From Plantactinospora mayteni (GTDB taxonomy: Bacteria; Actinomycetota; Actinomycetes; Mycobacteriales; Micromonosporaceae): a stretch of DNA of 64,000 bases. The stretch lies in NCBI RefSeq assembly GCF_016862935.1, contig NZ_BONX01000009.1:124001-188000 (forward strand), given 5' to 3'. The notes under the pieces are model-generated. The model worked only from the letters and a program-made list of their open reading frames with translations. It ran no database searches and was not told where the DNA came from. The position numbers and the translations under genes were made by a program. Positions 1 to 9,000 of this stretch are shown piece by piece; the stretch's first letter is position 1, and the number at the start of each line of letters is the position of its first letter.

Positions 1-545
1 GCGACACCACCTGCTGGCGCAGCGGGTCGTAGGTGTCCAGTCCGATGTAGCCGGTCTCCGCCCCGAAGACGACGGCCTGCTGCCCGGGTGGAAGTTTGCG
101 CAGCTCAGGCACCCATAGCTCGATGACGAACCGACCACCGGGCAGTAGGTGACGGGCGGCGTTGCGGAAGCACTCGACCTGCTCGGTCTGGGTGAGCAGG
201 TTGGAGATCGTGTTGTAGACGAGGTAGACGAGGGTGTACCTCCCCGCGGCGGTGGCGGTGGCCCATGTCTCCGATGACAACCGGGACCGTCGCCTCGTCG
301 GCCTTGGTGCGCAGTTGGTCGACCATCGGACGGGACAGTTCGATGCCGGTGACCGGTACGCCGCGTTCGGCGAGCGGAACGGCCACCCGTCCGGTCCCGA
401 TGGCGAACTCCAGCGCCGGCCCACCGGCGGCGAGTGTGGCGAGGCGGTCGACGGCTGGCCCGAGGACCTCGGGCGCGAACATTCCGCTGCCCGGGGTGTC
501 GTAACGCTGGGCGCTGTCGGCGTCCCAGATCTCCTCCTGTCGCAT
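1..545 (-). pseudogene. SAM-dependent methyltransferase, frameshifted and cut by window edge
   Basis: The reading frame starts at an ATG at 545 (MRQEEIWDADSAQRYDTP) and carries the class I methyltransferase glycine-rich motif (ALEFAIGTGRVAVPLAERG) followed by GIELS, where the acidic residue binds SAM. At the GGG run at 262-264 the homologous frame shifts by one base. Removing one G restores a continuation that reads ATATAAGRYTLVYLVYN and runs to the window edge, ending near LDTYDPLRQQVVS. This is what I see; family knowledge says the ATATA..YxLVYxVYNTI segment follows the SAM motifs in this methyltransferase group. A sequencing error in the G run cannot be excluded. The frame also stays open upstream of 545 to 785, but that part has no recognisable domain, so I do not extend the gene. 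Confidence 0.65.
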
Positions 546-1032
546 GCCGCCAACGATCGTGGACCGTCGACCGCGCTGTCCATCGAATTCGCCAAGGAGC
601 TGGCCGGGGTCGAGTACGTACCGCCGGATCTCGACGATTCGGGCGCCGCCCCGGCCACGGACCTGCACCTGGACGGGGGTCCTCGGCGGGGCAGCCGCTG
701 AGTGGGTTATCAAATTGTCGTTACTGGTAATCCGATAATTGGGTGCCGGAGAGGCTGCGGAAGCGATGCGATGAACGTGCATCATAATGACAGTTCTTTG
801 CCGTAAGGGGCTAGGCTGGTGTAAGCCAGTCCTCGCTGCGACCGTCCCGAAGCCCGGCTCGACGGCGCGTACCCGATGTCGATCGACAGCGGTCCGTCAG
901 CGGTTCAACCTTGGGGGCGCGGGCCTGCCGTGCGACGTCAGCGACGTCGGCGGCTCTCTTCCCGCCGAACGTTCTGGTGTCGTTCAACACGAGCGCCCGG
1001 AGACGCCGAAGCTCCGGATCCTGCGGCCGGCG
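546..1032. other. Gene-poor stretch between methyltransferase and HNH gene
   Basis: Nothing with convincing coding signature. Open frames here are incidental to high GC. No tRNA-like cloverleaf, terminator or repeat was recognised. A short AT-richer patch around 700-790 is the likely promoter area for the leftward methyltransferase frame. Confidence 0.4.
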
Positions 1033-1581
1033 TCAGTCCGTTGCGCGGCCGTAGCTGGCGCGGCCCTCGGCAACCTGGCGTGCTTGCCGTTCGCGCCACC
1101 GCTTCTGCGCGTCGCCGTTGCAGCGTCGGCAGACCTTGCGATAGCGGCCGGTGTGGATATCGATCTCACGGTCGTGTCCATTGCGGCACCGAGGTTGCTG
1201 CTTGCGTCTACGACAGTTCTCGGCATGACTGACCTGACGCAGGTGGGTCGGCTCGATACAGTCCGGCACACCGCAAAGGTGGTCGACTTCCAACTCAGGA
1301 TCGTAGTCGCCGACAAAGACGACGTATGCGGCGATGTGGGCCCATGCCCGGCCCGCGAGCTTCTGGTACTCGCCGCGCTGGCTACCGTAGCCGCGTACGA
1401 CGAGGCAGCCGTCTTCCACACGCGCCGAGCGGTCCAACAGGTACGCCCGGAGCGTTTCCTCGGTGAAATGGCGGGACAAGCCTTTGATCTGGGAGAGCAC
1501 GTCGGGAGGATAGCGAGCGCCTCCGATATTCCCTGTGGTCGGCGGCACTACCCCGCCATCCTGACCCGACCGGCGGGTCAC
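1033..1581 (-). CDS. HNH endonuclease family protein
   Basis: This 182-residue protein has the phage-type HNH core: LEVDHLCGVPDCIEPTHLRQVSHAEN, with His-Leu-Cys, a second Cys, Pro-x-His-Leu and a terminal Asn. A second zinc-binding cluster follows (CRNGHD...CRRC), and the C-terminus is basic. Proteins of this kind are metal-dependent nicking or cutting nucleases, common in prophages and mobile islands. The upstream part (WAHIAAYVVFVGDYDPE) matches the usual beta strand before the HNH fold. The gene lies beside a tyrosine recombinase and a transposon, which supports a mobile origin. The start at 1581 is the first in frame; a GTG ten residues later is also possible. Target specificity cannot be read from sequence. 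Confidence 0.8.
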   Translation of the reverse strand: MTRRSGQDGGVVPPTTGNIGGARYPPDVLSQIKGLSRHFTEETLRAYLLDRSARVEDGCLVVRGYGSQRGEYQKLAGRAWAHIAAYVVFVGDYDPELEVDHLCGVPDCIEPTHLRQVSHAENCRRRKQQPRCRNGHDREIDIHTGRYRKVCRRCNGDAQKRWRERQARQVAEGRASYGRATD

Positions 1582-1648
1582 CGGACGATGGCGTTCCGCC
1601 GGGCGCGCCTCGGCACGAATCCGCAGATCAGCTGAGAGTCTTTCTCAC

Positions 1649-2644
1649 ATGCTCTCTCCCGAAGTCGTGCCCCGCAGGTCGAGCAGCCCCGCGCTGCCAG
1701 CCGCTGGCCCCGCCGACTTCACCGAAGCCTGGCTGTACAACCGCCGGCTGTCCGAGCACACCCGCGACGCGTACCGGCGGGACGTCGCCGGGTGGCTGAG
1801 GTGGTGCGAGAGCCGAGACCTCGATCCGCTGCGGGCCACGTTCCTCGACGTCAACGCGTACGCCCGTCAACTGGAGGCGACGCTGGGGCTCCGCAGTGGC
1901 CGCCCGCTCGCCCCGAGCACCGTCGCCCGCCGCCTCTCCGCCTTGTCCAGCTGGTACGAGTTTCTGGTCAAGCTGCACGCCGTCGAAGCCAATCCGGTGG
2001 CCGCCGCCGACCGCCCGCGGGTCGACCGGGACCACTCCGCCACCGTCGGGTTGACCCCCGACGAGGTCGATGCGCTGCTGGCCGCGGCCGAGGCCGACAC
2101 TGGACCGACCGCCATCCGGAACCGGGTCACCATCACCCTGCTGGCCGATCTGGGGCTGCGGGTCGGTGAGTTGATCTCGCTGGATCTGACCGACCTCGGT
2201 ACCGAGCGTGGGCATCGCAGCATCCGCTTCGTCGGCAAGGGGGGCAAGGTCCGTCGCCGCGCCCTCAGCCCCGGCACCGCGTACGCGGTGGACGCCTATC
2301 TGGCCGCCCGGGCCGCCGCCCAGGGGCTGAGCGTGCCGGAGCTGACCGGTCCACTGCTGGTCACCGCGACCGGTGCGAGGCTGGATCGGAACACGGTGTT
2401 CCGGCTGGTCCGCCGGCTCGCCCAGGCAGCAGGCATTCACGCCTGGGCGAGGCTGTCGCCGCACTCGCTGCGGCACGCGTTCGCCACCACCGCCCGCGCC
2501 GAAGGGGTGTCCCTGGAAGACGTGCAGGATGCGATGGGACACGCGGACCCGCGCACGACCCGCCGCTACGACCGAGACCGGCACAACCTCGACCGCGATC
2601 CTGCGTATGTCATCTGGGCGGCCCGGGCCCGCCGGCGCGGCTGA
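1649..2644 (+). CDS. Tyrosine recombinase / integrase (copy 1)
   Basis: A 331-residue XerC/D-like site-specific recombinase. An N-terminal SAM-like core-binding domain (about residues 22-120, with EHTRDAYRRDVAGWL) is followed by a catalytic domain with the full set of active-site residues: R171 (GLRVGEL), K197 (GKGGK), H272 and R275 (HSLRHAF), H298 (GHADPRTT) and nucleophile Y307 (RRYDRDRHNLD). The family cuts and rejoins DNA through a 3'-phosphotyrosyl link. By eye it shares roughly four fifths of its residues with the recombinase at 25322-26314, including the unusual C-terminal DRDRHNLDRDPAYxIWAARARRR tail. No excisionase lies next to it. The ATG at 1649 aligns with the GTG start of the paralogue, and the sequence just before the start is also similar (CTTTCTC). 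Confidence 0.93.
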   Translation: MLSPEVVPRRSSSPALPAAGPADFTEAWLYNRRLSEHTRDAYRRDVAGWLRWCESRDLDPLRATFLDVNAYARQLEATLGLRSGRPLAPSTVARRLSALSSWYEFLVKLHAVEANPVAAADRPRVDRDHSATVGLTPDEVDALLAAAEADTGPTAIRNRVTITLLADLGLRVGELISLDLTDLGTERGHRSIRFVGKGGKVRRRALSPGTAYAVDAYLAARAAAQGLSVPELTGPLLVTATGARLDRNTVFRLVRRLAQAAGIHAWARLSPHSLRHAFATTARAEGVSLEDVQDAMGHADPRTTRRYDRDRHNLDRDPAYVIWAARARRRG

Positions 2645-2667
2645 CGGAACGGGATCGGCGAGCCGAA

Positions 2668-2681
2668 CGTCTCTTGAGACG
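2668..2681. repeat. Short hairpin CGTCTC-TT-GAGACG
   Basis: A perfect 6-bp inverted repeat with a 2-base loop lies 24 bases after the integrase stop. It may take part in ending transcription; there is no T tract. Confidence 0.4.
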
Positions 2682-2696
2682 CCGGTTCTTCCCACG

Positions 2697-2733
2697 TTGT
2701 CTGGTCACCCCGCCCTGTGGTGCTGCCAGACAA
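2697..2733. repeat. Inverted repeat TTGTCTGG...CCAGACAA downstream of integrase
   Basis: The 8-bp arms TTGTCTGG (2697-2704) and CCAGACAA (2726-2733) match perfectly, with an inner CACC/GGTG pair in the loop. It sits 52 bases after the integrase stop. It could be a terminator hairpin or a core of a recombination site; the sequence alone does not decide. Confidence 0.45.
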
Positions 2734-2768
2734 CCGCGTGGGGGTTTCGGTTTGGCGGCTGTGAAGGG

Positions 2769-2773
2769 CACTC
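2769..2773. repeat. Target site duplication CACTC, left copy
   Basis: The five bases CACTC directly precede the left terminal repeat and are repeated at 9178-9182 directly after the right one. Five-base duplications are the known signature of Tn3-family insertion. Confidence 0.92.
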
Positions 2774-2810
2774 GGGGTGCTGGTAAGAAACGTGTCACCG
2801 GCCGCAAACG
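2774..2810 (+). repeat. Tn3-family terminal inverted repeat, left (IRL)
   Basis: These 37 bases starting GGGGTGCTGGTAAG are the exact reverse complement of 9141-9177. Identity ends at base 38 on both sides. The length matches the 38-bp ends typical of the family. Confidence 0.93.
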
Positions 2811-2835
2811 GCGTTGATCTCGCGGTGGGGTGGCC

Positions 2836-3561
2836 TCACTTGCCGTGCGTGGACAGCAGTCCGTCGTGCGGCTCGCCGGAGGGCGCCGGCCGACGGTCGG
2901 CGGGCAGCCGGGCGATCTGGGCGTCCGGCCGGGTCTGGGCGAGTTGGGGTGGGACGAGTTCGGGCAGGGCTTTGTAGAGGGTGCTGCGGGAGATGCCGAG
3001 CAGTTTGGCGATGGAGGACATCGACCGGTCGGGCTCGGCGAGGAGTTGGAGCGCGTAGGCGACCTTCTCGGGGGTCATCACCGGTGGGCGGCCTAGGCGT
3101 TGTCCTCGGGCGCGGGCGGCGGCTAGGCCCTCGTTGGTGTTGGCCACGATGATGGTGCGGATGAACTCGGCCAGGGCGGCGAAGACGTGGAATACGAACA
3201 TGCCGCCGGCGGTGGTGGTGTCCAGCTTCTCGTGCAGGGACTGGAATCCGACGCCGGTGCGCTTGAGCTGGCCGACGATGGTGATGAGGTCTTCCAGGGA
3301 GCGGCCGAGTCGGTCGAGGGACACGACGGTGAGCGCGTCGCCGGGGCGCAGGTACTCGAACGCGTCGTGCAGGCCGGGCCGGTCGGCGTTCTTCCCGCTG
3401 GCCTTGTCGAAGAAGCACTTGGCGCAGCCGGCCACGGTGAGCGCGGCCTGCTGCCGGGCGAGGTTCTGCTCCCGGGTCGAGACCCGGCCGTAGCCGACGA
3501 GCACACCGGCAAGCGGGGTCGGCGCGAGCAGGTCGCCCTGGACGGGCGTGGGGGTGGCCAC
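2836..3561 (-). CDS. tnpR: Serine recombinase (transposon resolvase)
   Basis: This is a small serine recombinase that would resolve the cointegrate made by the Tn3-type transposase. The catalytic domain has the nucleophile Ser in GYGRVSTREQN, the FFDKASGKNADRPGL segment, and the helix-strand motif VVSLDRLGRSLEDLI with conserved Arg residues. The E-helix (FAALAEFIRTIIVANTNEGL) and a C-terminal helix-turn-helix (SMSSIAKLLGISRSTLYKAL) follow. A tail of about 50 residues beyond the HTH is longer than in Tn3 TnpR. The frame is open back to a TTG at 3696 within a 40-bp palindrome, but the catalytic domain begins only at residue 66 of that form. I chose the GTG at 3561 (VATPTPVQGD); a GTG at VLVGYGRV is also possible. 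Confidence 0.85.
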   Translation of the reverse strand: MATPTPVQGDLLAPTPLAGVLVGYGRVSTREQNLARQQAALTVAGCAKCFFDKASGKNADRPGLHDAFEYLRPGDALTVVSLDRLGRSLEDLITIVGQLKRTGVGFQSLHEKLDTTTAGGMFVFHVFAALAEFIRTIIVANTNEGLAAARARGQRLGRPPVMTPEKVAYALQLLAEPDRSMSSIAKLLGISRSTLYKALPELVPPQLAQTRPDAQIARLPADRRPAPSGEPHDGLLSTHGK

Positions 3562-3661
3562 TCGGTCAGGCTGCCCGACAAACGCCTCGCCGCGTTGTTG
3601 GACACGCCGGTTTTTCGGACGGGTTTTTCGTACGGGGCTGCCCGCCTGCGCTACTCGTTTT

Positions 3662-3701
3662 TGATCTTGTCCGGGAATCGGCCGATTCCCGGACAAGATC
3701 A
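3662..3701. repeat. 40-bp perfect palindrome at the resolvase 5' end (candidate res site)
   Basis: The arm TGATCTTGTCCGGGAATCGG (3662-3681) is followed with no spacer by its exact reverse complement (3682-3701). It lies just before the resolvase catalytic frame, where Tn3-family res sites normally sit. It could be the resolvase binding site, a dimeric operator, or the scar of a nested insertion. Classical res has three unequal subsites, so a 20+20 palindrome is not typical. Confidence 0.75.
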
Positions 3702-3916
3702 GGAAGCTGGGTGTTCACCGAGGGGATGATCAGTTGGCGTCGCTCGGCCTGGCGCACACGGAGGCCCATGCTGGCCGACGCAGTGCCATTGAGTCGACGT
3801 GCCGGTTTGCTGCCTGAGAGCGGCAGCCCGTCCTGCTTGCAGCCGGAGTGCCGAGGATGTTCCCCGGGCGGGTGGCGAGCGACGGAGACCCCCAATCAGA
3901 TCGTGCGCGGCCTGAC

Positions 3917-3945
3917 TTGACACCGCCATTATGCGAGTGATTAAT
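3917..3945 (+). promoter_or_regulatory. Promoter of the transposon TetR gene (leaderless)
   Basis: A perfect -35 box TTGACA (3917-3922), a 17-base spacer and the -10 ATTAAT (3940-3945) place the transcription start about 7 bases on, at the ATG at 3953. The transcript would then have no leader, and no ribosome binding site is visible. The -10 overlaps a near-palindrome AGTGATTAATTACT, a plausible site for autorepression. Confidence 0.65.
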
Positions 3946-3952
3946 TACTTCC

Positions 3953-4498
3953 ATGATGAGCAAGCCGCGGCAACGCTCGACCGCCGACGAGCGCCGGCAG
4001 ACTGTGCTGAGCACCGCGATCCGTGCTTTCGCGGCTAAGGGCTACTACGGCACCACGACCGTCGAGGTGGCCAAGGCCGCGGGGATCTCGCAGGGTTACC
4101 TGTACCGCCTGTTTCCCGACAAGGAGTCGCTGTTCATTGCGGTGATCGAGCACTGCTCGCAACGCCTGCGCGAGAACATCGCCAAGGCCATGGCGAGCGT
4201 GACGAGCACCGAGCCATCAGTCGTACTCTCCCAGCTGTCCGCCTCCTACCTCGCCCTCATCGCCGACCGCGACCTGCTGATGCTGCTCATGCATGGCAAC
4301 TGTGCGGCTGGCGAGCCGGCCATCGGCGAGGCCGTACGGCAGTGTTACGCCCAGCAGGTCGAGTACGTCAGGGCCGCGTCGGGCGCCTCGGACGAGGAAC
4401 TGCGCCGCTACTTCGCCGAGTCGCTGCTGGCCAACGTCGTGATGGCCGTCGGCGCCGAGTCCGTCGATGCTCCTTGGGCCCGCACCCTGCGCGCCTGA
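3953..4498 (+). CDS. TetR-family transcriptional regulator (transposon cargo)
   Basis: A 181-residue one-component repressor. The N-terminal HTH spans about residues 12-58: RQTVLSTAIRAFAAKGYYGTTTVEVAKAAGISQGYLYRLFPDKESLF, the canonical TetR DNA-binding domain. The C-terminal helical part is a ligand-binding and dimer domain of unknown ligand. It lies directly upstream of an MFS efflux pump on the same strand, separated by a terminator and a 20-bp palindrome. The simplest reading is that it represses the pump until a toxic substrate binds. Start: the first of two adjacent ATG codons, which coincides with the predicted transcription start. Composition is slightly less GC-biased than the surrounding chromosome. 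Confidence 0.9.
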   Translation: MMSKPRQRSTADERRQTVLSTAIRAFAAKGYYGTTTVEVAKAAGISQGYLYRLFPDKESLFIAVIEHCSQRLRENIAKAMASVTSTEPSVVLSQLSASYLALIADRDLLMLLMHGNCAAGEPAIGEAVRQCYAQQVEYVRAASGASDEELRRYFAESLLANVVMAVGAESVDAPWARTLRA

Positions 4499-4513
4499 TC
4501 CGCTTTCCTCTCC

Positions 4514-4537
4514 GGCCGCTTCGGCGGCCTCTCTTTT
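4514..4537 (+). terminator. Rho-independent terminator after tetR
   Basis: GGCCGC-TTCG-GCGGCC forms a perfect 6-bp stem with a stable TTCG tetraloop, followed by TCTCTTTT. It begins 15 bases after the TetR stop and separates its transcription from the pump gene. Confidence 0.75.
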
Positions 4538-4547
4538 GACTACAGAT

Positions 4548-4567
4548 GTAAGCGGTCAACCGCTTAC
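4548..4567. promoter_or_regulatory. Operator-like palindrome before the MFS pump
   Basis: GTAAGCGGTCAACCGCTTAC has perfect 9-bp arms around a 2-base centre, 17 bases before the pump start codon. Size, symmetry and position match TetR-family operators, so I infer this is where the adjacent regulator acts. Binding is not shown. Confidence 0.7.
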
Positions 4568-4584
4568 TTAGAAGGGAATGTCTC

Positions 4585-6000
4585 GTGCCCAAGACCGTTC
4601 GCCGGACCGGCCCGCTCCTGGCCCTCCTGGCCTTCGCCCAGTTCATCAGCGCCATCGACTACAACATCGTCTACGTGGCCTTACCCGAGATCGGTCGAGA
4701 GGTCGGATTCTCCGCGCAGAGCCTGCAGTGGGTGGTCAGCGCCTATGCCGTGACCTTCGGCGGGTTCCTGCTTCTCGGTGGCCGAGCCGCCGACCTACTG
4801 GGCCGACGCCGCATGTTCGCCCTGGCCCTGGCCCTGTACGGCGCCTCCTCCCTCGCTGGCGCACTGGCGAGCGCGCCCGGCCTGCTCGTGGCAGCGCGCG
4901 CCGTACAGGGCCTTGGCGGAGCGCTGTTGCTGCCCGCCACCCTGTCCCTGATCAACACAACGTTCGCTGAGGGCGCTGCCCGCAACAGGGCCATGGCCGT
5001 CTGGGGCGGGGCGGGCGCGGTGGGCCTGGCTCTCGGTTCCCTGCTCGGCGGTGTGCTGACCAGCGCGTTCGGCTGGGAGGCGGTGTTCTATGTGAACGTG
5101 CCGCTGGCCCTGGGCGCGGCCGCCGCCGCCTTCGGCGTGATCGCCGCCGACGCTCCCCGCACGGCAGGCCGCGGCTTCGACCTACTGGGCGCGCTCACCG
5201 CAACCATCGGTTTCACCACGCTGGTCTTCGGCATCGTCCAGGGTCCGGAACTCGGCTGGACCAGCCCGGCGACCCTGGCCGGCCTCCTCGGCGGTATCGC
5301 ACTCGTCGGACTGTTTCTGCTTGTCGAGAGCAGGACAGCGCACCCGCTCATGCCGCTACACCTGCTCCACAACCGCAGCCTCGTCACCGCCATGGGGATC
5401 ACGTTCATGTTCATGGCCACCTTCGGCTCCCAGTACTACTTCTTCACCATCTACCTGCAAAACGTTCACGGCTTCAACGCGCTGCAGACCGGGCTGGCCT
5501 TCCTGCCCTCCGCCCTGATCGGAATGATCGGCACCAAGACCAGCGAGAAGCTTCTCGGCAGGCTCGGCATGCGGCCCACCCTCCTCATCGGTCTGCTACT
5601 CGGCGCGGCCGGAATGACGCTACTGGCAGCCGCCATGTCACCGACCAGCGGCTACCCGGCGCTGCTGCCCGGGCTGGCCCTGCTCAGCCTCGGTCAGGGC
5701 ATCGCGTGGACCGCGATGTTCGTCGCGGCGGGCACCGGCGTTGACGCCGCTCAGCAGGGCATCGCCTCAGCGATGGCCTCAACGACGCAGCAAATCGGCG
5801 CCGCTGTCGGCCTGGCCGTCCTGGTCGCCGTCGCCAGCCTCGGCGAAAGAGAGACGACCGGCGCCGCACTGGTCCCCGGTCTGCGTGTCGCCGTATGGGT
5901 CGCAGCCGCCCTCACACTCGTCGGTGCCGGCATCGCTCTCACACTCCGTTCCCAGGGCGGGGCCACCATCGATGAGCGTCCGCTCGTCACCACCGGGTAG
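4585..6000 (+). CDS. MFS drug efflux transporter, DHA2-like (transposon cargo)
   Basis: A 471-residue inner-membrane proton antiporter of the EmrB/QacA type. The first membrane helix carries FAQFISAIDYNIVYVALPEIG, where the Asp in helix 1 is typical of DHA2 pumps. Motif A appears in the loop between helices 2 and 3 (GGRAADLLGRRRMF), and motif C-like glycines occur in helix 5 (GALLLPATLSLI). The hydrophobic segment count is consistent with 14 helices. The start is a GTG with GAAGGGA seven bases upstream; an ATG at 4578 is out of frame. It follows the TetR gene and an operator palindrome inside the transposon, so it is likely induced by its own substrates. Substrate range cannot be predicted; antiseptics, dyes or antibiotics are typical for the family. 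Confidence 0.9.
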   Translation: MPKTVRRTGPLLALLAFAQFISAIDYNIVYVALPEIGREVGFSAQSLQWVVSAYAVTFGGFLLLGGRAADLLGRRRMFALALALYGASSLAGALASAPGLLVAARAVQGLGGALLLPATLSLINTTFAEGAARNRAMAVWGGAGAVGLALGSLLGGVLTSAFGWEAVFYVNVPLALGAAAAAFGVIAADAPRTAGRGFDLLGALTATIGFTTLVFGIVQGPELGWTSPATLAGLLGGIALVGLFLLVESRTAHPLMPLHLLHNRSLVTAMGITFMFMATFGSQYYFFTIYLQNVHGFNALQTGLAFLPSALIGMIGTKTSEKLLGRLGMRPTLLIGLLLGAAGMTLLAAAMSPTSGYPALLPGLALLSLGQGIAWTAMFVAAGTGVDAAQQGIASAMASTTQQIGAAVGLAVLVAVASLGERETTGAALVPGLRVAVWVAAALTLVGAGIALTLRSQGGATIDERPLVTTG

Positions 6001-6049
6001 CCGAAGAATCAAATCACCGCATCATCTGGCTTGACCGGCTCGATGCGGG

Positions 6050-9000
6050 TCAAGGCTGCGGCCCGGTATCAAGTTCCCTGATCCGGGACACCGTGTTCGG
6101 AGCACCGAGTGCCAGTCGGCTGTTCATGTCGAGCTTGACCTCGCCGTACGGGGCCACGTGGGTCCAGAACAGCGGGGTCAAGCCGCGCCGGTCGGCGTCG
6201 GTCAGCCGCGTCGCCCAGTCCTTGTCGGCGAGGACGTCCTGCACCATCAACGTGTTGACGTAGACCAGCGCCGCCTGCAGCACGCGCAGGCAGAGCACGG
6301 AGAGTTCCTGCTCGTCGCGGCGGTTCGTGGCGATGTCGCCACCCTTGCCGTAGAAGATCACGCTGTTCGCCCGGTTCCACGACTCGACGACATTGAGGCC
6401 CTCGTTGATCTCGCGTTGCAGGTAACGGTTACGCAGGTAGCGGGCGACGAAGATGGTGCGCTGGGCTCGGCCGACCTCAATCATCGCCTGGTAGGTGGGG
6501 TGGATCGCGTTGGTCCGGGTGAATCGGCGCAGGATCGCCTCGGTGCTCGCGGTACCGGCCCGGATCGCGGTCGCGTACTTGATCATCTGGTCGTACTGTT
6601 CGGCGATGATGTCCCACCGGATCGGCCGCGACAGCGCCGGCATGAGCCTCGGGTACGCGTCGGGTTCGCCGGCGGCCGGGCGGTAGAGCCGGACCTTGTT
6701 GATCCGCTTGATGCGCGGTAGCAGATCGAAGCCGAGCAGGCGGGTGATGCCGAAGCCGACCTCGGACTGGCCGTGGGAGTCGACGTAGTTGCCCTCGACC
6801 TCCATGGTCGTGCCGTGCCGCATCGCGCCCTCGACCATCGCGGCGACCTCCGAGGCGGTGCACGAGATGAGCTGGGAGTGGATGGCCATGCTCTTGCGTT
6901 CGACGTGCCAGTAGATGAGCACGCCGCGGCCTCCGTAGCGGGAGTGCCACTCGGTGAAGATGTTCTGGTCGAACGCGCCGAAGTGCGTCGAGTCGCTGGC
7001 CACGGCGGTGGAGCCGGCGCCCCAGACGGTCTGTGCCCGGGCCGCGAAGGTGGCGTTGGCGATCTCGGTCGCGATCGTCCGGGCGACCTCGGCGGTCAGG
7101 TACCGGCGCCGCACGTAGCGGATGTCGTCCTCGCCGTGACCGTGCTGGGCGTTCCCGGCGATCGCCCGGATCCCGGTGTTGGTGCCGTACGCGTAGATCG
7201 CCAGCAACAACCGTTCCGCGAGCACCTCCGGCGCGAGGTCGCCGCGGCCGGCAGCGCCAGTCACCCCGTTCAGGCAGCCGGTGCGCAGCACCGCTTCCTT
7301 GAGCATGTCGATCAGCGGAACCGTGCCCCACCGGGTGCGGACCTCGTTCTTGAGCCGTCGCAGGTTCCGCGGCTCGGGCGCGGCGTCCAGGTCGGTCAGC
7401 TTGATCGCTCCGTTCTTGGCCCGGTCGGCGATCTCCAGCCAGGCCAGCTTCGGCAGGCCGGCGTCGAGCGCGGCCAGCTCGTCGCGCATCTCCTCGCGCA
7501 ACTGGTCGATGAACGCGGTCGGGTCGAGCGGTTTGCGCAAGGCGGCGTAGTGGGCGTCGCGGTGGGCCTCGAAGTCGTGCGGAAGGTCCTGGTCGGGGTT
7601 GCGCCACTTGTCGGCGCCGACGACCCAGATCTCCTTGCAGCGCAGTTGCTCGCGCAACGCCTGGAAGGTGCAGATCTCGTACACGCTGCGGACCACCCGC
7701 CGGCCGGCCTTGCCGGCGTCCTTGAACACCAGGGTGGTCCAGTCGCCGAGCACACCCTTGTGGCTGGGTACGGTCTCGCCGGCCGGGTAGTAGGTGAGCC
7801 GGGCGTCGGCGTGCCGTTTGATCAAGTCCAGGGCGTCGAGAACCGGCCGGTGGGTGGCGTTGTTCGACCTGAACTCAAGCACGTCCAGCAGCTCGATCAG
7901 GCCGCGACGGTAGTGGTTGGAGTAGGACGCCTTCAGCGTGGTCTGCACAGTCCGCCGGTAGACCGGGCCCTTGGTCTTGAACTCGTGCACAAGCTCGCGC
8001 AGGGTCTGCTCGCCGCCGGACACGACCGGATAGACGACCTCGCGTACGGCGTCGTCGGGCCTCTCCAGCGCGGCCTCGGCGATCGCGAATAGTAGGTTCT
8101 CCTTGCCGGTGACCCGCTTGAACGCGTTGACCAGTTCCTCGGTGACCTTCCGGTCCGCGCGGGCGCCGATCCGGTGCACCGTGGAGATCAGCAGCTCGAC
8201 CAGGGTGTCGGTGATCTCCCGCAGCCGGGTGTGTAGCAGGGCCGCGAGCAGGGTCAATGTCAGCGGCTCGGGGTGATCGCGCAGGTGCGACGGGGACTCC
8301 ACCATCACGCGGGCCCGCCACCCGGCGAGCACCCGTGGGGCGACGTCGGCGAACAGGTCGCCCGGCAGGCCGATCGCCCGGGCCGCGCGCAGCTTGCGGA
8401 TCTCGGTGAGCATCGACTCCAAGCTGACGTTGCCCGGCACCGACTTGATCAGCGCCAGCACCGAGTCCTCGCCGGTGTCGTCGTCCAGGACCTCGACCTC
8501 GACCGCGACCAGGGCGCGCAACCGATCGGCGACGTCGGCGGGAAGCCTGGCCGCGATCCGCGAAGTCACCGTCTGCTCGGCCTGGTGCAGCGCCGAGCGC
8601 ACGATCCGATCGATCCGCCCAGCCGCAGGCGGCTCAATCCGCTCCGTCCGGCACCGTCCGAACAGCTCGTCGCGGACCAACTCCGGGCGACGCTCGGCCT
8701 CGCACACGTTCGAGGTAAGCCACTCAGTCAGCTTGTCCGCGTCAGCGACCGTGCACTCCCGGAAGCCCAGATGGGCCCGGATCTGCGCCCGGTGGTACTC
8801 GATCGTGCGGCCCGACCACTCGTACAGCCCGAGCACGCCCTGATCGACGCCAACCTGCCGAGCCACGAACTCGACCGCTTCGCCCGGCAGCTCGCTACGG
8901 CCGCGCGGAAACCGGCCGGCCCGGACGTAGAACTTCAACAGCAGCGCGAACCCGAGCCTCGTCGGCCCGCGCTTGCCCGCGATCAACTCTCGCTCGTCAT

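Noticed and set aside
4536-4570. Sigma-70 type promoter directly over the pump operator (TTGACT ... TACTTA)
   Set aside because: The spacer would be 23 bases, too long; no acceptable -10 at 16-18 bases.
6773-8092. Plus-strand frame opposite the transposase
   Set aside because: Shadow of tnpA; no ribosome site and no domain.
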